21,724 nucleotides of DNA from WHSV01 sp050693935. Lineage in GTDB: Bacteria > Actinomycetota > CADDZG01 > WHSQ01. This document shows positions 1 through 6,519 of the stretch, piece by piece. Made by a program: the position numbers and the translations under genes. The notes beneath the pieces were generated by a model. It was not told the DNA's origin. It was given only the letters and a program-made list of their open reading frames with translations, and ran no database searches. The DNA is taken from assembly GCA_050693935.1 (NCBI GenBank), contig JBOGWU010000039.1, positions 1-21,724 on the forward strand, given 5' to 3'. Position 1 is the first letter of the stretch. The number at the start of each line of letters is the position of its first letter.

Positions 1-165
1 CCGGCGATCAACGTGCTCAAGCCCTGGGACTCGGGCACGCTCATCAAACAGGAAGGCAAGTGGGACCCGACCGATCTCGTCAAGAAGCTCAACGAGAACT
101 TCCCCGACGGCATCGCGCCCGAGGGGATGATGCCGATGTTGCTGAAGGCGGCGGGGGAGGGATAG
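1..165 (+). CDS. 3' end of an unrecognised gene (partial)
   Basis: An open frame enters from the window edge and ends at TAG 163-165. The 54 visible residues start PAINVLKPWDSG and end KAAGEG; they are polar, with no membrane segment or motif that I recognise. The stop lies only 3 bp before the GTG of the first MaoC-type gene and the frame's last codons carry that gene's purine-rich ribosome-binding site (GGGGGAGGG, about 153-161), so it is almost certainly the upstream member of the same operon. By analogy with MaoC operons it could be a lipid-metabolism enzyme, but that is a guess from context and nothing in the visible residues shows it. Confidence 0.6.
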   Translation, partial: PAINVLKPWDSGTLIKQEGKWDPTDLVKKLNENFPDGIAPEGMMPMLLKAAGEG

Positions 166-168
166 CCC

Positions 169-615
169 GTGGCCGACAAGGAACTGTCCTTCGATCTGCC
201 GGTTAGACCCGAGCATGTGCGGGATTTCGCTCGAGCCGTGGGCGAGGACAACCCGGTTTTCTTCGACGCCGAGCCCGCGGAGCAGCAGGGGTTCCCGAAC
301 ATCGTCGCTCCCCCGACGTTCTCGACAACTCAGATCTTTGCGGTGCCTCGTGACCAGCGCGAACAACGGCTGGGGGCCAACCTGGACTACCGGAGGGTGC
401 TGCATGGCGAGCAGGAGTTCATCTACCAGCGGTTGCCCGTCGCTGGCGAGACCCTGAAGGGCCGCATGCGCATCGCCAAGGACTCCACCAAAGAGGGGAA
501 GCGCGGAGGATCGATGCGCTTCGTCACCTACGAGTCGGTGTTCACCGACGAGGCCGGCGACGAGGTGCTCACCGCGTATTACACGCTGATCGAGACCTCC
601 AAGGACGTGGGCTAG
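169..615 (+). CDS. MaoC-type hotdog dehydratase subunit, HadA-like (non-catalytic type)
   Basis: A 148-residue single-hotdog protein of the N-terminal MaoC/FAS1-dehydratase type. After an N-terminal strand it has the hydratase-like helix (FARAVGEDNPVFFD, about residues 20-33), in which the usual His of the Asp-x4-His catalytic pair is replaced (DNPVFF instead of DNPIH). The next segment (IVAPPTF) and a LDYRRVLHGEQEF stretch are typical of the mycobacterial HadA/HadC subunits, which form heterodimers with a catalytic HadB. The GTG start at 169 has a GGGGGAGGG Shine-Dalgarno 8-16 nt upstream and follows the previous stop by 3 bp. The next gene is the expected catalytic partner, so a heterodimeric (3R)-hydroxyacyl dehydratase/hydratase is likely. 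The substrate (fatty acyl-ACP, acyl-CoA or steroid side-chain CoA) cannot be told from sequence. Confidence 0.85.
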   Translation: MADKELSFDLPVRPEHVRDFARAVGEDNPVFFDAEPAEQQGFPNIVAPPTFSTTQIFAVPRDQREQRLGANLDYRRVLHGEQEFIYQRLPVAGETLKGRMRIAKDSTKEGKRGGSMRFVTYESVFTDEAGDEVLTAYYTLIETSKDVG

Positions 616-654
616 CGATCCTCTCGACCATCGCGAAAGGAGAGGGTAGGGGAA

Positions 655-1107
655 ATGGGCGCGGTGGAACAGATCACACTAGATGGCGTGACTCCCGGTA
701 TGGACCTCGGAGAGGTCGTCTTCGGGCCCCTGAAGCGAGAGGATTTCAAAGCCTACGCCGATGCCTCGGGAGACGACAATCCGATCCATCAGGACGAGAA
801 CTACGCCCGCAGCACCGGCGCCCCGACCGTATTCGCGATGGGAATGTTGCCCGCCGGTTATCTCGCGCACGCGGTGTCGGACTGGTTCGGCGGGCCCCAG
901 CAGCTCAAGCGCTTCAAGATTCGCTTCACGACGCGCAGCTGGCCCGGCGACGAGATCGTGTGCACGGGTAAGGTCGACTCGATCGAAGGCAATCTGGTTC
1001 GGGTTCGCATCGAGGCGAGACGGCGAGGCGAGGGTCCGGAGGGGCTGAACCTCGATCCCGAGCAGATCGCTTTGACCGGAGAGGCCGACGTCGAGGTTCC
1101 GAACTAG
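655..1107 (+). CDS. MaoC-type (R)-hydratase subunit, HadB-like (catalytic type)
   Basis: A 150-residue single-hotdog protein with an intact hydratase-2 motif: YADASGDDNPIHQDE, giving the catalytic Asp40 and His45 pair. It is followed by the substrate-loop sequence GAPTVFAMGMLPAGYLAHAV. The length and organisation match HadB-type subunits, which supply both active-site residues to a heterodimer with a HadA-type partner; that partner is the preceding gene, 39 bp away. The ATG at 655 is preceded by AAAGGAGAGG and GGGG purine runs. The gene probably acts on (3R)-hydroxyacyl-thioesters in elongation or in degradation of a fatty or sterol side chain. The third gene of the run contains both hotdog types fused, so this operon carries two versions of the same catalytic idea. 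Family is certain; pathway is inference. Confidence 0.87.
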   Translation: MGAVEQITLDGVTPGMDLGEVVFGPLKREDFKAYADASGDDNPIHQDENYARSTGAPTVFAMGMLPAGYLAHAVSDWFGGPQQLKRFKIRFTTRSWPGDEIVCTGKVDSIEGNLVRVRIEARRRGEGPEGLNLDPEQIALTGEADVEVPN

Positions 1108-1138
1108 CGATCACGGTCCACAGACAGAGAGGACGTTA

Positions 1139-1969
1139 ATGCCACTCAACAGGGATCTGGCCGGCAAGCAGTTCCCCGTCAAGAGCTTCGAGGTGACGGC
1201 GGACCGCATCGAGGCCTATGCACGCGCTACCAACGATGACAACGAGGTCTACTTCAAGGGAGACGAATCGGTGGCGAGTCCGGTTTTCCCGGTGGTCAGC
1301 GCGTTCGACTCGTTCATGGAAGCGTCGATGGACGCCGATCTCGGTGCCGATCTGCTCCGCCTGGTGCATGGGGCCGAAGAGCACGTGCTGCACAAGCCGA
1401 TGAGGCCGGGCGACACCCTCACGGTCACTCCCGTGCTCGAAACGATAGAGACCAAGGACTCGGGCGAGACCTTCACCGTGTCGGCCAAACAGACGGACTC
1501 GCGCGGCGATCTGGTTGCGGAGGTGCGCGGGACCATGTTCATTCGTGGAACCGGCTCGCGCAGGAAGGCCGCTGCCGAGGCCGCCGCCATGGAGCCCGAT
1601 CACGACACCGTGTTCGAGGAGACCACGAAGGTCGACGATGACCAGCCGGCGCGCTACGCGGAGGCTTCGGGTGACCACAATCCCATCCACCTCGATCCCG
1701 ATACCGCCAAGATGGCTGGCCTCCCCGGCGTGATCCTGCACGGCATGTGCACGATGGCGATCGCGACCAAGGCCGCGGTCAACGGACTTGCCGGGGGCGA
1801 CCCGACCAGGGTGAGGCGAGTAGCCGTGCGGTTCTCGCGCCCGGTGCTGCCCGGCCAGGAGCTGACCACGCGCCTATGGGAGACCGGCGCTTCCGACTAC
1901 GGGTTCGAGACCTACAACGCCAAGGGCTCGGCCGTGATCAAGGGCGGCGTCGTAGAGATCTCTCCCTGA
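1139..1969 (+). CDS. Double-hotdog MaoC-family dehydratase/hydratase (fused)
   Basis: A 276-residue protein containing two hotdog units. The N-terminal unit (about 10-137) is of the non-catalytic FAS1-DH type, with YARATNDDNEVYF in place of the catalytic motif. The C-terminal unit (about 155-276) has the intact (R)-hydratase motif EASGDHNPIHLD with Asp179 and His184, then GVILHGMCTMA. A basic, Ala/Glu-rich linker (about 138-155) joins them. This is the arrangement of fused monofunctional hydratases such as eukaryotic and actinobacterial MaoC-like enoyl-CoA hydratase 2. The ATG at 1139 has GAGAGG 7 nt upstream and lies 31 bp after the HadB-like gene. It is probably the last gene of the operon, since the opposite-strand rhomboid gene converges on it. 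It acts on a thioester-bound enoyl or 3-hydroxyacyl substrate; specificity is unknown. Confidence 0.87.
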   Translation: MPLNRDLAGKQFPVKSFEVTADRIEAYARATNDDNEVYFKGDESVASPVFPVVSAFDSFMEASMDADLGADLLRLVHGAEEHVLHKPMRPGDTLTVTPVLETIETKDSGETFTVSAKQTDSRGDLVAEVRGTMFIRGTGSRRKAAAEAAAMEPDHDTVFEETTKVDDDQPARYAEASGDHNPIHLDPDTAKMAGLPGVILHGMCTMAIATKAAVNGLAGGDPTRVRRVAVRFSRPVLPGQELTTRLWETGASDYGFETYNAKGSAVIKGGVVEISP

Positions 1970-2011
1970 CCTACTCGACCCCTCGCTTTTCTGTGCCGTA
2001 AGCGCGCTGGA

Positions 2012-2025
2012 GCGGGAGCTCCCGC
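2012..2025. terminator. Possible bidirectional terminator hairpin, copy 1
   Basis: The perfect GC-rich palindrome GCGGGAGCTCCCGC lies 42 bp after the stop of the fused MaoC gene. A T-rich stretch (TTTTCTTT, 2045-2052) follows only after about 20 bp, so an intrinsic terminator is weakly supported. The convergent position is the main argument. Confidence 0.35.
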
Positions 2026-2071
2026 GCTCAGAACCGGGTTCCTGTTTTCTTTGTGCCGTTAGCGCGCTGGA

Positions 2072-2085
2072 GCGGGAGCTCCCGC
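2072..2085. terminator. Possible bidirectional terminator hairpin, copy 2
   Basis: This is the second copy of the same 14-bp palindrome, 3 bp beyond the end of the rhomboid coding region on its own strand. It is well placed to end the rhomboid transcript, but read on that strand it is not followed by a U-run, so it could instead be a Rho-type stop or an mRNA 3'-end stabiliser. Confidence 0.35.
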
Positions 2086-2087
2086 GC

Positions 2088-2963
2088 TCAGAACGGGAGG
2101 CCGCAGTCGAAGTTGGCGGTGCGCCAGATGACTACGGCGACGCCCACCGCGATCACGCCGGCCACGCCGAGCACCTGGAGGGCGGGCGAGGGCCTGCGCT
2201 TGCGGCTGGTGTCGAGTGCGTAGCCGAGCACCGCTCCTCCGATCAGGCCACCGATGTGCGCGAAGTTATCGATCTGGGGGATGACGAACCCGAGCACTAG
2301 GTTGAGGCCGATGAACATGAGGATGCGCTGCATGTAGCCGATCGCCAGCGCGGAGCCCCGTTTGCCGTAGAGGAAGGCGACCAGGGCACCCACCACCCCG
2401 AAGATTGCCCCCGAGGCCCCCACGCTCGGACTGCACGAGAACGCGTATGACCCGACCGCGCCGGTGAACCCGGCGACCACGTAGATGAGGGCAAACCGCC
2501 TGCTGCCGTAGGCCTGTTCGAGCTCGGGTCCGAAGATGTACAGAACGTAGGAGTTGAAGAAGATGTGCACCAGGTTGGCGTGCAGGAACATCGGAGTGAT
2601 GAGCCGCCACCATTCGCCGGACGCGATGGCGAATTTGTTCTCCGCGAGCCGCTCGAAGATGACGTCGGCTCCGAAGAAGGTGAGCACGAAGACCCCGATG
2701 TTGATCGCCAGAATCGCGGTGACGACGGGCGAGTTGGCCTGCATGGCGGTTCGAACCCGGGGCGTGGAGCGCCGCGCCTCCGCCACACACTCGGGGCAGT
2801 GCTGGCCCACCGAAGCAGGGATGGCGCATTGCCCGCAGATCGGACGGTCGCAGCGCGAGCAGCGCAGCCGAGTCGGCGTTTTGGGATGGCCGTAGCAGTA
2901 AAGCTGTTCTGACTCGTGGACGGCGGGGCCGGAGGGAGGCTCGTTGGGTGGCTGGTTGTTCAC
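2088..2963 (-). CDS. Rhomboid family intramembrane serine protease with N-terminal zinc finger
   Basis: A 291-residue membrane protease. Residues 23-59 form a B-box-like zinc-binding region (Cys23, His26, Cys35, Cys38, Cys43, Cys46, His55, Cys56, Cys59). After a basic linker comes a six- or seven-helix rhomboid core: WWRLITPMFLHANLVHIFFN (118-137), the catalytic GASG motif with Ser184 (182-185), and the catalytic His236 in NFAHIGGLIGG. A last helix covers about 263-280. The enzyme cleaves transmembrane segments of other membrane proteins; its substrates are not evident. The soluble zinc module plus rhomboid arrangement is common in actinobacteria and would face the cytosol. The GTG start at 2963 is chosen because the next upstream frame shows no better start. 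The divergent EEP gene begins 63 bp away. The stop codon lies inside the second 60-bp repeat copy. Confidence 0.92.
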   Translation of the reverse strand: MNNQPPNEPPSGPAVHESEQLYCYGHPKTPTRLRCSRCDRPICGQCAIPASVGQHCPECVAEARRSTPRVRTAMQANSPVVTAILAINIGVFVLTFFGADVIFERLAENKFAIASGEWWRLITPMFLHANLVHIFFNSYVLYIFGPELEQAYGSRRFALIYVVAGFTGAVGSYAFSCSPSVGASGAIFGVVGALVAFLYGKRGSALAIGYMQRILMFIGLNLVLGFVIPQIDNFAHIGGLIGGAVLGYALDTSRKRRPSPALQVLGVAGVIAVGVAVVIWRTANFDCGLPF

Positions 2964-3026
2964 GGGCCCAATCGTCCCACAGCCGAATTCCCTAGTAGTA
3001 GCGATATCCCACGATCGGGGTCCTCT

Positions 3027-3725
3027 ATGGCCGACGATGTTTGCGTGCAGGATCTAACCACCGTTGCCACCTACAACATTCATCATGGGGCGGGTCTCGA
3101 CGACGCCGTGGACCTCGATCGGATCGCCGACGTCGTGTGCTCGACGGGGGCCGAGATAATGGGCCTTCAAGAGCTCGACGAGGGCCTCGAGAGGAGCGGG
3201 CGCTCCGACCAGGCGCGCTATCTGGCTCAAAAGTTGGGCCGGGAGATCGCCTTCTTCCCGACGCTGGAGCGCCACGGTGGGCGCTACGGGATGGGCATCT
3301 TGACCGCGAGCGCGGTCGAGTCGCATTTCGAGCCGCTGCCGAGGAGAGGCCAAGAGGAGCCGCGCGGCGCCATCGTGGCACTGAGCGGCGCTCTCTGGAT
3401 AGTCGTCACCCACCTGTCGCGCGACCGCTTCAGCCGTACGTCCCAGACGCGCGCGCTGGCGTCCCTGGTGTCGGACCTCGACGGCCCGGTGCTGGTGATG
3501 GGGGACTTCAACCAGGGCCTCGGCGCGCTGGGCCCCTTGCTGGAGGCGGGACTCACCTCCGACGGGCTGTTTCACCGGACCCTGGGGCGTGGGGGGTGGA
3601 GGCGCAAGGGCAGCCACATCGACCACATCCTGGTAGGCGGAGGAGCGGTGATCCGGCGCTCCTGGACGGTGAAATCGGACGCCTCGGACCACGTTCCGCT
3701 GGCGGCTGAGGTGGAGATCCCCTGA
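3027..3725 (+). CDS. Endonuclease/exonuclease/phosphatase (EEP, DNase I-like) family protein
   Basis: A 232-residue Mg-dependent phosphohydrolase of the DNase I/sphingomyelinase/inositol phosphatase superfamily. All family motifs are visible in order: TYNIHHG (Asn near the N-terminus), LQELDE (metal-binding Glu), VVTHLS, GDFNQG (Asp and Asn), the IDHI segment and the terminal SDHVP with its catalytic His. There is no signal peptide, so a cytosolic nuclease or phosphodiesterase role is more likely than secretion. The frame stays open upstream to 2916, but that part would overlap the rhomboid coding region and has no family similarity, so the ATG at 3027 with a GGGG purine run 6 nt before it is preferred. 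The substrate is unknown; DNA, RNA-like or phosphoinositide-type substrates all occur in the family. Confidence 0.85.
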   Translation: MADDVCVQDLTTVATYNIHHGAGLDDAVDLDRIADVVCSTGAEIMGLQELDEGLERSGRSDQARYLAQKLGREIAFFPTLERHGGRYGMGILTASAVESHFEPLPRRGQEEPRGAIVALSGALWIVVTHLSRDRFSRTSQTRALASLVSDLDGPVLVMGDFNQGLGALGPLLEAGLTSDGLFHRTLGRGGWRRKGSHIDHILVGGGAVIRRSWTVKSDASDHVPLAAEVEIP

Positions 3726-3746
3726 TGCTGGTGTTACTAATGAGGT

Positions 3747-3758
3747 TATTGTTAAGCT
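3747..3758 (+). promoter_or_regulatory. Candidate promoter for the lipoprotein-kinase pair
   Basis: The 86-bp gap between the EEP stop and the GTG of the lipoprotein is conspicuously AT-rich for this window and contains two overlapping -10-like boxes, TATTGT (3747-3752) and TAAGCT (3753-3758). No convincing -35 is seen. A transcript from here would have a 45-55 nt leader with a good ribosome-binding site. Confidence 0.3.
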
Positions 3759-3811
3759 CTGAGGTCAATGCATTGAGATCTCGAGCGAAACCATCCCGCC
3801 GGGAGGAACAC

Positions 3812-4258
3812 GTGAGGATTCCGGGGAGCCGTCATTTGACGGCCTGCCGTCCTTGGACGGTCAGCCGTCCCGTGGCGGCGGTCATCTGTTCCGCCGCGCT
3901 GCTGGGCGCGTGCGGATCCGGCGAGGCCGACGAGCAGCTGGCCCGGGCTCAGGAGCAGTCCGAGCAGGCGCTCGACCGGATCGGCGAGCTGGAGGACAGG
4001 CTCGACGAGCTCCAGGGAGACCTGGACGCGGCGCGGGGCTCAAACGAGGATCTGACCGGGCGCCTGGATGCGGTAAGGGGCAAGCTCGAGAAGTCCATCG
4101 ACGGGCTGCGTGGGTCGCTTGAAGAGCTCGAGGACTCCGTTGCCGGTGCCGGCGCCGACGCCGACGAGGCGCTGGGCGCGGCCGGCGAGGCGGCGCGCGA
4201 CATCTCGGTTCTCGGCAACCGTCTCGATTACCACCTGCGCAACCATGGGGGTGGCTAG
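3812..4258 (+). CDS. Small coiled-coil lipoprotein
   Basis: A 148-residue predicted lipoprotein that I do not recognise as a named family. An arginine-containing N-region is followed by a hydrophobic stretch ending in the lipobox LLGAC, with lipidated Cys34. The mature part (35-148) is almost entirely an acidic heptad-type coiled coil (repeats of the type ALDRIGELEDRLDELQ), with an Ala/Gly-rich spacer (about 118-130) near the end. It would be anchored to the outer face of the membrane. The GTG at 3812 is chosen over the open upstream frame from 3725 because it has GGGAGGA 6 nt upstream. It ends 2 bp before the ATG of the PASTA kinase, so the two are co-transcribed and the lipoprotein could be an extracytoplasmic partner of that kinase (inference). 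Two short inverted repeats (3828-3843, 3847-3860) lie within its signal-peptide codons. Confidence 0.75.
   Translation: MRIPGSRHLTACRPWTVSRPVAAVICSAALLGACGSGEADEQLARAQEQSEQALDRIGELEDRLDELQGDLDAARGSNEDLTGRLDAVRGKLEKSIDGLRGSLEELEDSVAGAGADADEALGAAGEAARDISVLGNRLDYHLRNHGGG
3828..3860 (+). repeat. Two adjacent short inverted repeats in the signal-peptide codons
   Basis: GCCGTCA-TT-TGACGGC (3828-3843) and CCGTCC-TT-GGACGG (3847-3860) are two perfect stems of 7 and 6 bp, each with a TT centre, separated by 3 bp. A third GCCGTCC half-site follows at 3864. They lie 16-48 bp after the GTG start and could form tandem hairpins in the early message or be a binding site for a dimeric protein. Confidence 0.6.
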
Positions 4259-4260
4259 CG

Positions 4261-6105
4261 ATGAAAGTCATGCGGGATCTCGTCGGCGAGAGCCTTTCGG
4301 GTCGCTACCAGCTTGTCGCGAGGCTCGCCGGCGGCGGAATGGGGGATGTCTACCGCGGCCACGATCTGCTGCTGGACCGCGCGGTCGCGATCAAGGTGTT
4401 GCAGCCCAATCTCGCAGGCGACCCCGAGCACCTGGAGCGCTTCAAGGCGGAGGCGCGCGCCGCGGCTCGCTTCAGTCACCCCAACGTCGTCGCGGTCTAC
4501 GACTGGGGCAGCGAGGACGACGACACCTACTACATGGTCATGGAATACGTCTCGGGCAGCGATCTGAGAGACCTCCTGGTACGCCGCGGCGCGATCGACC
4601 ACGGGGTAGTGCTGGAGATCATGGCCGAGGTCTGCGATGCGCTCGAGGCGGCGCATTCTGAAGGACTGATTCATCGCGATGTGAAGCCTGAAAACATCCT
4701 CATCGCTCGCGACGGCAAGGTGAAGGTCGCCGACTTCGGCATCGCGGTGGTTGCGGACGCCGGGCGGGCTCAGACGGGTTCGCTGCTGGGGACGCTGCGC
4801 TACCTATCACCCGAGCAAGCTCGAGGTAACGAGTCGACACAGCTGTCCGACATCTGGTCGGCGGGCGCGGTGCTCAGCGAGTTGCTAACGGGGCACCCAC
4901 CGGCGAACGGATCGGGGCCCGAGGCGCTGCAGCTGCGCGCCTCGCAGGAGCCCGACCCACCGTCGGATATGGACGAGTCCATTACGCCGGCGATCGACGA
5001 CATCGTGCTGCGGGCCTGCGCGCTCGATCCCCATGATCGCTTTTCGAGTGCCGCGGAGATGGGAAGTGCGGTGCGCGCTGCGAATGTCGAATCCTGGGGC
5101 CGCAAGGCTCCGGTGGTCACCGAGTTGCAGGGGGACCTGACCGGCGAGGTGCACCTCGTAGACATGGAGCCCACCTCGTACGATCCCAACTCGAAGAGTG
5201 CGCGTGCCAAGCGCGCCCGGCGCGTTCGGGCGCGCCGGCGATTCGCCGTGCTGGGGTTGCTCGCAGCGATTCTCGTTGCCTTCGGTGGGGTGCGAGCCCT
5301 CACGGGGCCCGAGCGCGTGGACGTTCCCCCGCTCGCGGGCATGTCCAAGAGCCAGGCGGAGGCCGCGGCGACCGAGCTGGGACTAGAGCTCGAGGTTGGC
5401 GGCCGCTCCATGTCGTACACCGTGGATCGAGGGGGCGTGCTTCGTCAGAGCCCGGCGGACGGCACCCTGATCGAGGGCTCCGTCGTCACCGTCGTCCTAT
5501 CGACCGGGCCCCCCATGGTCGTCGTTCCGGATGTAATTGGCATGAACGATTCACAGTTGCTCGCACGCCTCGAGTCGAGCGGCCTGGAGCTCGGCCGGAC
5601 CACCAAGGAGTTTTCGCTTGAACCTCGAGGGACGGTCATTCGCCAGACCCCCGATGATGGGAAGTTGAGGTGGGGGAGCACTCTCGACGTAACGATCAGC
5701 AAGGGCCCGCAGTCGCTCGAGGTCCCCGACGTCTCCGGGATGAAATACCGGGAGGCGGCGAAGGCCCTGAGGAAGGCCGGTTTCGTGCCCGTGCGGGTGG
5801 ATTCCTATTCCGACGAAGTCGCGAGCGGCAAGGTCGTGTCGACCGAACCCGCGGCAAGCGTCACCGCGCTCGAGGGCGGCGACGTCGAGGTGTTCGTTTC
5901 GATCGGGCCGGAGTTCGAGGAGCTGACGATGCCCGACGTGCGCAATCTGTCGCTGGAGCAAGCCCAGTCCAAGCTCGAATCCAGGGGTCTACGCGTGGAC
6001 GTCGTGCAATCGTGCGGCGCCAACGGGACGCTGGTGGTCGAAACCGAACCCGTCGCAGGGGTCACCGTCCGCGAGAACACCGTCGTCGCTCTATTCGTCT
6101 GCTAG
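4261..6105 (+). CDS. PknB-type Ser/Thr protein kinase with four PASTA domains
   Basis: A 614-residue transmembrane receptor kinase. The cytosolic kinase domain (about 16-275) has the glycine loop LAGGGMGDVY (22-31), Lys45 in AIKVL, the catalytic loop IHRDVKPEN with Asp140, ADFG at 157-160 and the GTLRYLSPEQ activation-segment end. A basic juxtamembrane stretch (312-328) leads to one membrane helix (about 329-348). Four extracellular PASTA repeats follow (about 353-416, 419-485, 488-553, 556-614), which in PknB/PrkC relatives bind muropeptides or lipid II. The last repeat contains two cysteines, one near its middle and one as the final residue, which could form a disulphide. The usual neighbours (PP2C phosphatase, FHA protein, RodA, PBP) are absent; the only partner is the upstream lipoprotein. 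The 3' end overlaps the convergent NUDIX gene by 15 bp. Confidence 0.95.
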   Translation: MKVMRDLVGESLSGRYQLVARLAGGGMGDVYRGHDLLLDRAVAIKVLQPNLAGDPEHLERFKAEARAAARFSHPNVVAVYDWGSEDDDTYYMVMEYVSGSDLRDLLVRRGAIDHGVVLEIMAEVCDALEAAHSEGLIHRDVKPENILIARDGKVKVADFGIAVVADAGRAQTGSLLGTLRYLSPEQARGNESTQLSDIWSAGAVLSELLTGHPPANGSGPEALQLRASQEPDPPSDMDESITPAIDDIVLRACALDPHDRFSSAAEMGSAVRAANVESWGRKAPVVTELQGDLTGEVHLVDMEPTSYDPNSKSARAKRARRVRARRRFAVLGLLAAILVAFGGVRALTGPERVDVPPLAGMSKSQAEAAATELGLELEVGGRSMSYTVDRGGVLRQSPADGTLIEGSVVTVVLSTGPPMVVVPDVIGMNDSQLLARLESSGLELGRTTKEFSLEPRGTVIRQTPDDGKLRWGSTLDVTISKGPQSLEVPDVSGMKYREAAKALRKAGFVPVRVDSYSDEVASGKVVSTEPAASVTALEGGDVEVFVSIGPEFEELTMPDVRNLSLEQAQSKLESRGLRVDVVQSCGANGTLVVETEPVAGVTVRENTVVALFVC

Positions 6106-6498
6106 CACGCCCCAGGCGGTGAGCAACTCTACGAACCGCGGCGTGCACTCGAGCGTCCTTATCTCATCGAGGGGTACCCAGCGCACCTCGTCGGCGTCGT
6201 CCGAGGGGGTGGGTTCGGCGTCTCCCGCGTAGGTCGCAACGAAGTCCATCACGACGTAGTGCGTGTCCTCGCCTATGACCTCGAAGAACCCTGCGAGCTC
6301 GCCGGCGACGACGTCGAGCCCCGTTTCCTCTTTGACCTCGCGTTCCAGCGCGACGGAGACGTACTCGCCGCGCTCGACCTTGCCTCCCGGCACCGACCAC
6401 AAACCCTTTGCCGGCTCGCGCCCACGCCGCACCATGAGCAACGCGCCCTCGTGCAGCACGATCGCTCCCACTCCCAGCGTAGGTGCCTCTTCTTTCAT
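6091..6498 (-). CDS. NUDIX hydrolase (MutT-like)
   Basis: A 135-residue single-domain NUDIX pyrophosphohydrolase. The signature G-x5-E-x7-REVKEETGL is complete (from GKVERGE), placed after GLWSVPGG. The family hydrolyses nucleoside diphosphates linked to another moiety; candidates here include oxidised dNTPs, ADP-ribose or CDP-type compounds, and sequence alone does not choose. The open frame continues upstream to 6783, but that part is only the reverse of the EamA gene, so the ATG at 6498 (MKEEAP) is the start. It has no Shine-Dalgarno, but a TAGCCT -10 box ends 7 nt upstream, pointing to a leaderless message. It shares its palindromic upstream region with EamA. Confidence 0.9.
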   Translation of the reverse strand: MKEEAPTLGVGAIVLHEGALLMVRRGREPAKGLWSVPGGKVERGEYVSVALEREVKEETGLDVVAGELAGFFEVIGEDTHYVVMDFVATYAGDAEPTPSDDADEVRWVPLDEIRTLECTPRFVELLTAWGVLADE

Positions 6499-6499
6499 C

Positions 6500-6516
6500 G
6501 CACGTAGGCTACGTGC
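6500..6516. promoter_or_regulatory. Palindromic bidirectional promoter between NUDIX and EamA
   Basis: The whole gap between the two divergent start codons is 21 bp and is filled by the perfect inverted repeat GCACGTAG-G-CTACGTGC. Read on the plus strand it contains TAGGCT (6505-6510), 9 nt before the EamA ATG. Read on the minus strand it contains TAGCCT (6511-6506), 7 nt before the NUDIX ATG. Both match TANNNT at a leaderless distance, so one palindrome may carry both -10 boxes and also be an operator. This is inferred from spacing. Confidence 0.55.
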
Positions 6517-6519
6517 TTC

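Larger units (their letters stand above)
1985..2094. repeat. 60-bp tandem repeat, two copies, each with a GC-rich palindrome
   Basis: Two nearly identical blocks lie exactly 60 bp apart (for example GTGCCGT at 1993 and 2053). They are identical over about 40 bp apart from one A/T difference. Each holds a perfect 14-bp palindrome, GCGGGAGCTCCCGC (2012-2025 and 2072-2085), with an alternative outer stem AGCGCG/CGCGCT. The first copy is intergenic; the second runs over the stop codon of the rhomboid gene (complement of 2088-2090). The blocks separate two convergent transcription units, so each may act as a bidirectional terminator, but no clean T-run follows either hairpin. Confidence 0.85.

Noticed and set aside
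2916..3026. Extended N-terminus of the EEP protein from ATG 2916
   Set aside because: It would overlap the rhomboid gene's start, has no family similarity, and the ATG at 3027 has a purine-rich site before it.
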